Assembly (NCBI GenBank): GCA_035610365.1
Contig: CM069439.1
Coordinates: 6,386,001-6,450,000 of the forward strand
DNA: 64,000 bases
Source of the DNA: Aquatica leii
Lineage: Eukaryota > Arthropoda > Insecta > Coleoptera > Lampyridae
Reading direction: 5' to 3'
The notes beneath the pieces were generated by a model. That model saw only the letters and a program-made list of their open reading frames with translations, was not told where the DNA came from and searched no databases. Shown here piece by piece: positions 22,645 through 33,231 of the stretch (position 1 is the first letter of the stretch; the number at the start of each line of letters is the position of its first letter). The position numbers and the translations under genes are program-made.

Positions 22645-23270
22645 TTGTTCCTTACGTTGTTACAACAATTTAATCCAACTTCTAGAAAAGACCAACTGCC
22701 CTTCGTGCGTTTGGCTGCTCCGAAACTTCAGGTGAAGCGTCTTTTATATATAATACCTATGTCGTTTCCTAATCATTGACAAAGTCAAGATACATTTATT
22801 TCTTTACGGATGATACAAATGCGATTTTGTTTCAAATACTTAACTTTTTTTTATTAATCAATAATTTAAAACTTATGAAACTATTTCACTTAACCCCTAC
22901 AACAAAACAAAATATGTATATCAAAAAAGGTGTATTTAAAAACGTAATTTTTACTTTGTAACATTTTGTCTTTAAAATATTTTATAACTCGTCGACTATC
23001 CCATACTCTTGCATAAACGTATATTTTTGAAAATACCTTCATCTGAAACGCATTATGACGAGTTTTGATAAATACAAGCTTTTTTTTATTTTTAGCATCC
23101 GATAATATTTCAAGATGAATCGTTTTATCGACTTCATTAAAAATGAAATCTTTTAAAAACTGCTGAAGCACCAATTCTATATCTTTATATTTACTTTAAG
23201 CATTTTTGATATTTCAAAAGTTTGATTGTTTACCATCCCCTCTAATATGTATGTCAATGCAAGTACTTCA
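22645..23270. other. Gene-free stretch upstream of the small gene
   Basis: No coding similarity. The minus-strand reading at 22890-23174 (94 codons) has plausible composition but no recognisable motif. The right end holds the presumed promoter of the gene at 23.3 kb. Confidence 0.4.
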
Positions 23271-23280
23271 ACTCAGTGTT
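23271..23280 (+). promoter_or_regulatory. Possible initiator (Inr) of the small gene
   Basis: TCAGT at 23273-23277 fits the arthropod initiator consensus and lies 54 bp upstream of the proposed ATG at 23329. No TATA box is obvious about 30 bp further upstream. Confidence 0.35.
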
Positions 23281-23328
23281 GAATCGTTGTTCATTAGCTA
23301 TTCATATAGTGTCAATCAGGTGTTACCA

Positions 23329-23740
23329 ATGGCGTAAGTATTTCCTACACCTGATTTATTTAATATCATTTTCGTTTATTAGTTCAGACGCTTGTTTCCA
23401 ACAAAATTTATCTTTGGATAAAGTAATATTTATTGACATAGATGGTAGTGCATTTATGAATGACCTCCCGTTCATATTCACGTACAAAGTTGTGGTAGAC
23501 CCATTGCAAAATACCATACCGACACCACAATGGCTCGAAAAATATGCCGACAACCCAAGAAATTTTTGTTTCTATACAACCACTTTTATAAACTTCATCG
23601 AGGTGGAACCTTTTTATACCAACGTGTACAGTCACAATCCAAAATTGTATCACATTTTCGTCAACCAAGAGCTGCGTGGTATTCTTCGCACAAACAATTT
23701 AGAACACTTTAAGATCACTTTTAAACCTTTGGGATTTTAA
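23329..23740 (+). CDS. Small two-exon gene of unknown function (120 aa)
   Basis: The proposed start is ATG at 23329. A first coding exon of 5 bases (ATGGC) is followed by a 49-bp intron (GTAAGT at 23334, ATTAG ending at 23382), then exon 2 at 23383-23740 ending in TAA. Splicing gives a 120-residue protein starting MASDACFQQNLSLDKVIFID and ending FKITFKPLGF. The intron size equals those in ETFA in this window, and an AATAAA signal follows at 23836-23841. The protein has no signal peptide or membrane segment. It is rich in aromatic residues and carries an acidic FIDIDG stretch and a TIPTPQWLEKYADN block. I do not recognise the family. The longer unspliced reading from 23276 is unlikely. It sits between a PLE and copy B of the CAAGAC element, so it could also be transposon-borne. 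Confidence 0.55.
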
Positions 23741-23835
23741 TTTTTACAGTAATGTTTGTAGAATGTTTTTGTAAAAGTATATTTATAGTATGATTAAGAC
23801 TGCTTTTGAAATTGTATTCATTAATGAAGTTAATC

Positions 23836-23841
23836 AATAAA
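23836..23841 (+). terminator. Polyadenylation signal AATAAA of the small gene
   Basis: Canonical hexamer 96 bp downstream of the stop codon, followed by a T/G-containing stretch. Confidence 0.45.
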
Positions 23842-24485
23842 CGATTGTAAATAGATCAAGTTTCAACACTTATCATGTATTGTGATACAAATAATTTTTG
23901 AAACTTTAAACTAAGCTTTAATTGATTTGTGGTAATAGTCAATCAGGTTTCAAATTTGTTAAAAACATTTAAATCGATATTTAAAAAAAACATTTTCATG
24001 ACCCGTTTTATTTATTACTTAATAGTTTATAGAATTACAAAGATTCCTAGAAAGTTCTCCAAAAAGTTACTGCTTACAATATACTTTACTAGAATGATAA
24101 TGTGACACGGAAATAAAAACTAATTAAGTTTTAAAAAAATTAATTTTTCAATGCGTTAGGTCTGCGTTATTTACACGTGTTCTTACTCTGTCTTTCTCTA
24201 ACACTGATTTCAGCAAATAGTTTATCCTTACTGATACGTATTGCTACAGAACAACTCATACAAAGAACAATTTTCTAAGAACTGTCAAAACTTGAAGGAA
24301 GTCTATGATTCAAAAAAAGCCTCCTTTAGCATCGACGACTAATACAGCGATTCCCAAACTTTTTATTTTTTGTACCAGTAGGAAAAATCTTAAAAGCTTG
24401 GCATACCACCACCTAAATCTGCATCGTATGATATATATTAACTTTTAAATATTTTAATGTCTAGAATTTTAGAAAAAAATTATTT

Positions 24486-25449
24486 TTGTTCGCGTCTTGG
24501 TGTTGCAGTCTTGTTTTGGTCTCAAAAGGTTTGCAAGACCAAGACAACGTCATTGGCAAGACCAAGACTGGATGCAAGACTAGTTTTGCAAGATATCGGC
24601 AATAACAAGACTCAAGAAAGCATTTTATAATTAGGGTGTACAATAAAACAAATTTAGTTTTCCAGAAAAAGAAAGTTTATAGTAAATTTAATATTTTTTT
24701 GAGTTCATCGAATATAAACTCTTCACATTTCTATGATCTAATAAAAGTATATACAAATAATAAAGTAACTCGTAAAATAACAACTAGTGGGAAAGTCCCA
24801 AATTCTTAATTCTAAATATGTAGCAAAAAGCAACGTTTTACTTAATTTACAATAAAGGCAGCTACAAATGATTTTAAACAATCCTGTACTACTCATGCAA
24901 ATCCCTCAAACATGTCGAGGCGTTGTTCCTTTTTCAAAACAACTGATTTCTCGAAACTTAAAAACACATCTATTATAAAATACAACGAACGCATTGCAAA
25001 TACATTAGTGCTTATTATTTAATATTTGTGTAAAAAAAATTGTCGATCCTTTAGCACATTTCAACAAGTTTGTACTTTCACAAATATTTTTACTGGTTTG
25101 TAATTTAAATTTAGACATTCAATAAAAAATGTAGGTATATACAATTTAGAAGTTCTTCAAAATTAAGAATTAAAATTAATTAACATTTGCTTATGTATTG
25201 GTATTTTGACAGTTTATTGAGTATAAACTTAAATTAAATCTTGTTAGATCGTTGACATGTAAAATTAAAAATAAAGTAACTTAATATTCTGTATCATCGT
25301 TCTTCTTCTTCGTCCTTCAAAATTAAACATTAAAATTAATTAACATTTGCAAGACCAAGAACAAGACCGAGATTAAGAATATCAATACAAGACCAACAGC
25401 AAGACCAACTGGTGCAAGAGGTGCAAGGTTTTGTGTTTGACCATCACTA
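24486..25449. mobile_element. Non-autonomous hAT-like element with CAAGAC subterminal repeats (copy B)
   Basis: Clusters of CAAGAC/GTCTTG at 24493-24612 (about eight) and 25349-25402 (four) bracket a core that matches copy A for 422 bp (24883-25304 against 20013-20434) without a gap and with only a handful of substitutions. The right end, read inward, is TAGTGATGGTCAAA, the same terminal repeat as in copy A. The left terminal repeat is not recognisable, so the left end is probably truncated or altered and no target duplication can be shown. The right part also carries a small local duplication (AATTAAAATTAATTAACATTTG at 25167 and again at 25328). No coding capacity. Confidence 0.65.
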
Positions 25450-25485
25450 CGCGTACTACGGTTTCGGAAACTAGGCTAGTAGATT

Positions 25486-25809
25486 GTGTGGTTTACAATA
25501 AGTTACTTTAGATGGATAGTTATTACTGAAATAAGTTCGAATTCTAAAAAGGGGAGCCTTAGTTTTATCTCCATGCGTCCAGCTAAGAAAAGTAAACGTG
25601 AAGCTAGTAATGTCGATGCTTTTACTACTGGTGCACAGAAAGATTGCGTTTGCAAGCAATGGTGCAAGTGTGATGACAGGAAACAAAGCTGGCGTTCGCT
25701 GAAAAGCTATGCGAGAACCTACCACATGTTTTTGTCTAGCATTGTTTATGTTTATTGCGTCAAACTTTCAGTAAAAGACGCCTTAAGCTCGTGGTTCCAG
25801 TTTCCATAG
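25486..25809 (+). CDS. Unrecognised open reading frame with a short Cys cluster
   Basis: A 107-codon plus-strand frame starts right after copy B. Its middle reads RPAKKSKREASNVDAF, then CVCKQWCKCDDRKQSW, a basic patch followed by four Cys in a CxCxxxCxC pattern. The composition is more gene-like than the surroundings, but there is no recognised family, and the sequence after the stop at 25809 is not clearly continuous. It may be an exon of an unknown gene or a transposon fragment. The opposite strand is open too (25471-25725), which lowers confidence. Confidence 0.25.
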   Translation: MWFTISYFRWIVITEISSNSKKGSLSFISMRPAKKSKREASNVDAFTTGAQKDCVCKQWCKCDDRKQSWRSLKSYARTYHMFLSSIVYVYCVKLSVKDALSSWFQFP

Positions 25810-27600
25810 TTTTATCAACAAACTTCACGCATATTATCATCGAAGCAAATTCGAGGATTTTGGATAAAAAAACATGCACGAAAGTAGACATTGAAATGAA
25901 GATAGTTCGTCTCTTAAATGTAGCTTAGTATGCAAGCAAACGCCAAAAAAAACTAGACTAAAACGAAAATTAGAATCTGCATCTATCTTACAAGAACTTC
26001 GGCTTTTCTACGACGTTTTGTGTGAACTGGAAAGTTTATCTTGTATGCTACAATCAAAAAACAACTCTGATGAGTGATCAATCAGAGATGTATAGAAGTA
26101 GATATCAGAATTCTCGAAAATCTCAAACCTGAACCTGCTGAAAAAAAAAACTAACAGAACCTGTTCAAACTAGCCTTTAAAAGGATCAATATTGAAGCAA
26201 TGATAGCAAATTCGCAAGGGATGAACAGAATAAAATTGAAATTGCAAAGAACACAATGTTGGAAAACCCCAAGGTAAAACAGTAAAAAAAGACACGTTGA
26301 TTTGATTGACCTGAATTTGAAAGTATAGTAAACCGTTCACCAAATTTTTCTTCTACTCTTTTAAAAACGCCGAACATACTTCCATGAAGACTTGCTGAAT
26401 ACGAATTTCCGATATGTTCATAACACACTAACCAATTTAGTACTAGTCTAACTATTAAAAATGTATCAGATTTGATGTTCATCTCCATTAATAGTCCTCC
26501 AGTTGGAGACTTCAATGCGAGACCATAGTAAAAATTAGCTGCAAGACCATCGGTCGGGAACACCTCGTGATAAAGTCAAACAACGTAAGGACAATGAAGA
26601 TGGGATAATACATTTTTGTTTCGTTTTTTAAATTTAAACATATTTTTCTAGTAGGTAATAGCTTAAGAATAAAAAAAAAATTCTTGGAAAGTGAATCATT
26701 GATAATAATGATATATGTTGTATAAAAAAACAATAATGAAAACAATGCATTATAATTAGACAAGTATGCGTTATCAAAACTGTGAACTAGTTCATACATC
26801 ATCAGTTGTAACAATCAAAATAGACAAACTTTCGAATGCGTTATATTTTCTAGGTTTATCTATCAATTTTTGTTTATTTTTATAGCTAACGTTATAAGTT
26901 AATAGAAAGAAGTTTTTATTAAACACTGAAATAATGAAACTATTCCAAGAGAGTAAAAAAAATTTACCCATTGCATTTAAATTTTAGTTAAAAATATTCA
27001 TGTACGATTTTGCTAATTAGCTACAATGTAGTCTAATTAAAATTTAATTTTCTTATAATGTATTTACTCTAATAATAAACATATAACGTTCAAACAACGT
27101 GGTAGCGTGACTTAACTTAAACAATTATCTTTATTTAAATCTACTGTGTAATACATAAATATTGGATACAATCTGATTTGAGTAAATTCCGCTATCTATA
27201 GTCATTACTCACATGTTACTAATTATTCAATATACTGCAAATTGTAGTAGTTGTTTGAAAATACAATTTATAGGATTTTATAACCAATAATTTAAAGTTA
27301 AGTTAAAAAAATTAAATGTGATTTCAATCGCCATCTATACAATAAAAAGTGTTCGGTCTATTAAAATAAATAAGTTTTAGGAGAAAAAGTATTAGAATTT
27401 AAAACTCAACTTTAATAGATTATAGATTAAACTTACGTTGATCCAATACACACACATCAATCTTACATTAGATTTGCCCAACCCAAACCTAAAATGGTAC
27501 AAAAGCAAAGTTAGATTTTATTAACAAGAGTGAAATTTGATGACAGCGCCATCTCATAATATAAGTTTTCTACGCATGATTAATAGTATGTAAATGGCTA
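25810..27600. other. AT-rich intergenic DNA, no gene recognised
   Basis: The minus-strand readings at 26186-26563 and 26512-26814 are hydrophobic or low complexity with no recognised motif. Nothing else is supported. Confidence 0.4.
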
Positions 27601-27629
27601 TAGAAATGGAAACGTTCATTATTCTAAAC

Positions 27630-28215
27630 GCTTAAAGTCTTGTTTAGATATGTTGAGAATACGTTTGTTGTTTGATACTTATAGTCATAAAAAATTATCT
27701 AGGTTTTTTGATTATCTACCAGCATCTGGATATCAAATTTAGCATGTTGAACTATGGTTGTATTAAGTGAAATATCTAGGTAATTATTTATTATCTATAT
27801 AAGTTCTCAGGCACCCAAAAAGATTTCGCATTACAAATCGAATTCAAAATCGACAATTCTGCCCAACACTGATAAAGGTACAAAGCAGATAGAATAACAT
27901 AAAAGCCATATTCAACTTGACAAGTAAAATGTCTAAGATTTTTGTTTTCCTAAGAGCAAAATTCCCAACACGTTCGTTGAAAAGTGTAAATAAAATTTTT
28001 TTGTATGTGTGGTTTAGTATGTAGTATTAGTAAAACTAGTCGTTCTCGTTGTATAAACAAGAAATATTGCAATTTATTCATTTTTCTTCAATAGAAAAAT
28101 CTGAGAAAGCACAAAAATCTTAAAACATTACACTTCAATTGAAGGCCCTACTGCAAAAAGGATATATGTCATTATTTAAAGATATCAGTAGGCAACAAAA
28201 ACTGATTGAATCACG
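27630..28215 (+). mobile_element. Penelope-like element remnant, heavily decayed
   Basis: On the plus strand near 27640 the translation reads KVLFRYVENTFVV followed, in a shifted frame, by YSHKKLSRFFDYL. This is RT motif C and the following helix of Penelope-like elements (FRYVDDTFVVW, H..L..FL.HLN). Near 28080-28140 the GIY-YIG tail appears (FFFNRKI.ES.KILKH), which matches FLFNRKIRESIRIIKH of the copy at 200-560. Everything between is scrambled by stops and indels. Confidence 0.6.
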
Positions 28216-28569
28216 AAACAATAGACCATAGTTATGTTAGGTATTACGAGCATTTTAAAAGAGATTTAATAACAATATTAATAATACTTTTTGCAAAAAA
28301 ACTTTTTATGTTCGAATATATCCTTTTTGCATCCAACAATAAAAAAAACAATGACGTAATATAACAAAATTATATTTTTATGCCAAATACAATTGTACAA
28401 AACATATAATGAGGTACGCAATAAGAGAAAAATATTATTTATTATAAAATTGAAACATATTATACTGAAATATCTTTGGCATCCTTGATGAAATCAGTTT
28501 CTTCGCCGTTTGGCTGTTCATCAGATGTTATGTAAACGAAATATCAGTCCGAGAGACATATACATTTGC

Positions 28570-30320
28570 CAGAACCATTACATTATCATATTTTTTCTTT
28601 CTTACCTGTAGTGGCATATTGTACAGGACAAGTATTATTGGTTAAACCGGGTATCTCTTTAAGATTTCTTTGAATGACAAACGAAGAAAACAGAGTCGAG
28701 TTCATCAATTTACAACATCCGATTTTATCCACGTGTTCCTTAGAGTATTCAATTACTTTGTACTTAGATATGCTAAAGTTGTCTTTCTCTTTGTTTTTAT
28801 AACCCCTCAAAAAATCTCTGAAGCTGAAAATCATCTCTTGTGTTACAAGAACAACCTGAAATTGTTTAGGGCTACTATTTTTCTAACTTTTCATGTATTC
28901 GACTGGTAAATAGACCCACACAACTTTTTTAACGTTTCTCTACAACCCCAAAACATCTGTCACATGGCAGACAACTGTGGCCATGTTCGGGATATCTATG
29001 CACGATTTTCTCAAATCGGCCAGTTTTCACTAAAGTATATAAATAGTGGATCAAAGCATTATTTTTATTTTATGCTCTGCAATTACCGTAAAATATGTAT
29101 AAAATCTTGACGTCTTTGTTAACAATATTATCAAAATATTGGTTCAAAAAGCAAATCGTTTCATTTAGTTTTTCGTGTCGTAATTACATCGTACATATAA
29201 AGGTGTGCCGTTTCAGTATTTGATAAATAAATGCAAAACTTATACATCCAAAGTTGTGTGAAATAAAAAGCGTCATTAGAGTGCACTTTTAACAGAGGAG
29301 CGTTTTGCTGATAATGAAAACACAGACATTCACACATTAGTTCATTTTTTGCCAATTCAGATGCGTTTTTGAATTTTTTTTGACTGGCACAGTTGCAGTT
29401 CTGTTTCAGTGCTTTTTATTACTCATATGAAAGTAATGCTTTGTTTTAACTGAGTGTCTATCTTATCGCAAACTTTACAGGTATCAGATCTGGGATGTGC
29501 AAAACTTATATCAAAATCAAATATTAAAACTTTGATAAAACGAAAATAAGTCATAGCTGACTTTGGATTTGTGATCATTCTCTTTGTCCGTAAGCCAGTA
29601 CTTAAATACTTCTCGTGCGTTTTCTTAATATGTATTAAGTCTACGTGCTTCAAAATGTCCTCTGGTAAAGCATTTGGCCTGTTATTATGCTTGCCTCTGT
29701 TATCCGGTGAGGCAGTTACAGCTTCGTTTTTAAATAAATGAGTCGCAAGACGTTTCACCCTATTAAGTGATATTCTATGTACAGCACAAAGACCTTTTCT
29801 ACACACTATATTTTGAAATGTTTCAGGGCGAATCTAAAAGAATAAGAATCATTTACGTACTATTTACGTAAGAATAATTATATTATAATAGTTAATATAT
29901 TATATATTTTAATAGTAATAACAATTACAGCAACAAAAAACCTCGTAATTGTAGCTACAGATTTTGCCAGTTCATGAGCTTCTTTCAGATATTGGAACCG
30001 CTGTTATCAATTTGCAGAGGTAAAGATATTAGCATTTGATCGCCAATTTTGTTAAAATTTTAGAATTAGCGAAAGCTCTTCCACTTGGATTTTCTGGATT
30101 TGCAACGACAATCTTTTCCAGTTGATCTAGGAGAAGCAGGCCTATTCTTATAGTTTGTGTTAGCTTTTACCTTCTGCCTCCAAGATCTTTCTGACATTTC
30201 TTTGCCAACTTTTCACATTTCTTACTTTCTCTTATTCAAAACAACAAGAATATCTTTGTCACTACTAACATCAGCTCACTTGAATTATTGGTGAATAGCT
30301 CCAAATCACTTTCAGAATCA
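28570..30320 (-). pseudogene. Decayed gene of the insect DUF7869-like family (transposase-derived type)
   Basis: The minus strand follows a family often repeated in insect genomes that I associate with DUF7869. From the 5' side (30290 downwards): KSWQRNVRKILEAEGKS, then STGKDCRCKSRKSKWKSF. An exon begins at 29833 after a good acceptor (TTATTCTTTTAG): FQNIVCRKGLCAVHRISLNRVKR, DNRGKHNNRPNALPEDILKHV and RSDTCKVCDKID. Further on are HSNDAFYFTQLWMYKFCIYL (29280-29220), NKNNALIHYLYTLVKTGRFEKI and HGHSCLPCDRCFGVVEK (29080-28950), the acidic DR..G core. Stops and frameshifts break it. The spliced layout suggests a gene-like or intron-bearing transposon copy. A possible donor (CAG|GTAAG) lies at 28606/28605. 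Confidence 0.65.
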
Positions 30321-30409
30321 GTTACCGTTCGCAGCAGTTTCGCGCAGTGGTTTTGAGCATAAAAGACTGAGATACCTCTATATTGCACCAAGCGTGCAAG
30401 GATGTATAT

Positions 30410-33223
30410 TAGCGTGGTCCTTATTTGAATAAAAAAAATTTTTTTTCTTTTATTTGACGGGGCATCACATCATTTTGTTAGATACTTTCAGGAACTAATC
30501 AAGTAATTTTTTCACAATTTTAAAATAATATTTAGGGGTTGCTACCAAGGTTTGAATTTAAAAAAAAACACTATACATTATTTGGAAAATTTTATTTATT
30601 GATCTGGACATTTAGCATGCAAAATTATTGTTACTATTACAAAAAAATCATGTATTACTGCGATACAAGGGTTGATTTCTTGGAGTTAAGGTATTTTTTT
30701 CTATAATCTTTTCCCAACAAAAGCAAATATTGCTTTTGTTCTTCATCTGTGGTTAACAGTTTATTAAATTCCTCAATTATGCAACACCACGCTCAGCAAT
30801 ATCATTCACTACTCGCATAGAATGAACGATTTTCTTTTCCGCCTCAAAATCAGCGTCTGCAACCCAAGTTTCAGCCTTTTTATTCAAAAACTCTGATGAG
30901 ATCCCCATGATCTGAAAAAATCGTAAGGAATTGCTCGTCACAAAGTCTTCAATTTTATTTTCGCGGATGTGTTCCACATCAATGCTTTTTCTTTTTGGGC
31001 AATCTTTTATGCCTTCAATTTTCAGTGCATCTACCATTCGTTTCTTATCTTGAACTAAAAGTTTGTCATCCAAAAATGCGAAAGACACCAGCTTTTCCGA
31101 CAAATACCACAAATGGACCAGTATTTTCTTCAGGGCAACAGTAGCAATTTCCGGGTTTATCCTATCAAAGTCTTTACGGTCTTTCAATAATTGTAAGTCG
31201 TTTCTCGGTGCTGACCATCCGGCAGGGGCTTGAAACCAGTATTTTATATATATTATCACCATGAAAATGCATATTTCTCTCACAACTTTCTCTTCCTTTT
31301 CTGTCAGTTGAAACTGATGTTTAAATAAGAAAATTTTCAAGCAGTACAAAGCTTTTGCTATCCATTCAGCCCGGTGTAGCCCAGCTGGTCTCCTAAATGA
31401 AATACTTTTTTCGGGTACTCCTCCCAAGTAAATGATTGTGAGATGTAACAATTCTTTGTAGTCGTCTCGAGGTTGATGCACGTGGAGTTTACGCAAATGA
31501 AATCCTGTCAGCGACAACATTTTCCTCAATGTTTGAAGTAGTGTCATTAATTATTATTTTATAATCTTTTTGGTCAATGTTGTACCCATTGTTCTTAAAC
31601 CTTTTGAACAATGGAATATCAGAACCACTAGACGGTCCGAGCGATTGATCCATTGCAGCTGATAACATAATTTCTAAAATGTGATGGCGTCAAGGAAGCC
31701 AAATCTTTATCCATTTTTTCTCCAATTGAACGCATGCTCCATTTATCAAACCGGTGTTTACAGCTGTAGTGTCAAAACATAAACATTTTACTTTATCGCT
31801 CAAGTCCCATGAATTTATTGCTTCGTAGACAGCTGACGCACAGGCTGTACTTGTTCCACGTTTCAATTTTGGAACCGCCAGATGTTGATCAATCCCATGC
31901 CCAGATACCAAAATGGGCAAACGATCTACAGTTTTATGCCCAGTAATATCTTCAATTAACTTTCCATCCCAACGAATTGTTAATGGCAAATCATGTTTGA
32001 ACTCGCTTTTCAGAGACTCTGCTACAGTTTCTCGATTTTTCAAACGGTACCGACGAATTGAAGATCTACTGACAATAAACTCTGATGGGTCACATCCTGC
32101 ACTTTTCAAAGTAGAGACGACGACCTTAGTCGCTTTTCTATCACTCAATTTACAGACATCAAAGCTGGAAGCTAAATGGCTATTAAAAATATCTTTTCGA
32201 GCTCGCTTTTAGGGTGGTTTCGCTTGCTGAAATTCTGATGCGACTTCGAAATCAGATGCACTTGTTTCATCGCTACTGGAGAACGATGACGAAGAAAGGA
32301 GAACCTTTTCTGTCAAAGCTGATACATTATTTGCTTTCACCTTCGCGCAGTTTTTAATACGTCCTTTTTCTTTCATTTTCTTCCATTTCATTGAACTTTT
32401 TCTGTCTACTCAACCAATTACACCCTGTCGTCCTTTCTTTCGTTGTCCTAATAAAAATTGCTTGTCCTCTTCAACAGTCATGATACTTAAAGCATCACAA
32501 TGAGCAATATGAAATAAACCTCTCTAAATTTTTTTTGCCAATCTTGTTCTTTGTTCTTTAATGCTTCGGAACGTTTCTTCTTTATTTTTTTTTCAGATTC
32601 TGCCGTTCCTTGAAGTGTTTTCTTATTTTACTAATTACATGTTTTTTCAATCTTATTGGTATACTAGCTTTTTCCCACAAACCTATCACTTCGCATGTAG
32701 TTATAGTCGCACATTCAAGAATTGTTTTTCTTTCTTCGTTTTTGTAGTAGAAAAACAAACGTAATACTTCACTAATAGAAGGCAACTTTGTCGGGTTTAG
32801 TTTAGGCAGTGATTGGCCGATCAGCCAAATGTTGGTTTTATTTCGAGTAACTACACTGACGCCGGTACTTGTGGATGCCATTGTAAATCAAAACAAGTTT
32901 ATATGCTCTATAAGAAAACGCGCGCGTTCTTTCGTTAATGACTGAACTCCAACTGACATGCTGAGCAGGCTCACTGTTCAATCTCGACGCGCATGGGTAG
33001 GAAAGTGAGGTCTTTCTACTTTAAATAATGATCACAGATAAATATAGTTACAGGAATCAATTAGAGAGACTCATAGTTGAAGTGAACATACAATGTTTTT
33101 GTTAAAGTTTGGCTACTGGTAGCAACCCCTAAATCATGTTCAAAAATTTAAAAAAAAACGGGTTCATATTTTATGGTGGTGCCGCGATAATATTTCGAAA
33201 GTCGAAAAATAAGGACCACACTA
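30410..33223 (-). mobile_element. hAT element with intact ends and 8-bp target duplication
   Basis: The 2814-bp element has identical ATGTATAT on both sides (30402-30409 and 33224-33231). The terminal inverted repeats read TAGCGTGGTCCTTATTT at the left and TAGTGTGGTCCTTATTT inward from the right (one mismatch in 17). A second, perfect 17-bp inverted pair (TTTAGGGGTTGCTACCA) lies inside at 30531-30547 and 33117-33133. The 8-bp duplication and YARNG start place it in the hAT superfamily. It carries one transposase gene, read on the minus strand, with frameshifts. It is inserted just upstream of the DUF7869-like pseudogene. Confidence 0.85.
30655..32881 (-). pseudogene. Transposase of the 30.4-33.2 kb hAT element, frameshifted
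   Basis: Pieces in order on the minus strand: N-terminus at 32881 (MASTSTGVSVVTRNKTNIWL); a Ser/Asp-rich linker at 32391-32209; a DDE-like core at 32148-31690 (LTIRWDGKLIEDITG, VKCLCFDTTAVNTGLINGAC); RHHILEIMLSAAMDQSLG near 31680; and 31547-30777 with SFRRPAGLHRAEWIAKALYC and VVNDIAERGVA. The C-terminus, shifted by one base, reads IEEFNKLLTTDEEQKQYLLL and stops at 30655-30657. CFDTTA.NTG, RHH and the W/E-rich C-terminus recur in a repetitive protein family I know from insects and molluscs. At least two frameshifts make it inactive, although the element ends are well kept. Confidence 0.75.
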
Positions 33224-33231
33224 ATGTATAT

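Noticed and set aside
23276-23382. Longer unspliced N-terminus for the small gene
   Set aside because: It would read through a good 49-bp intron and gives a hydrophobic AT-rich string; the spliced MASDACF start is cleaner.
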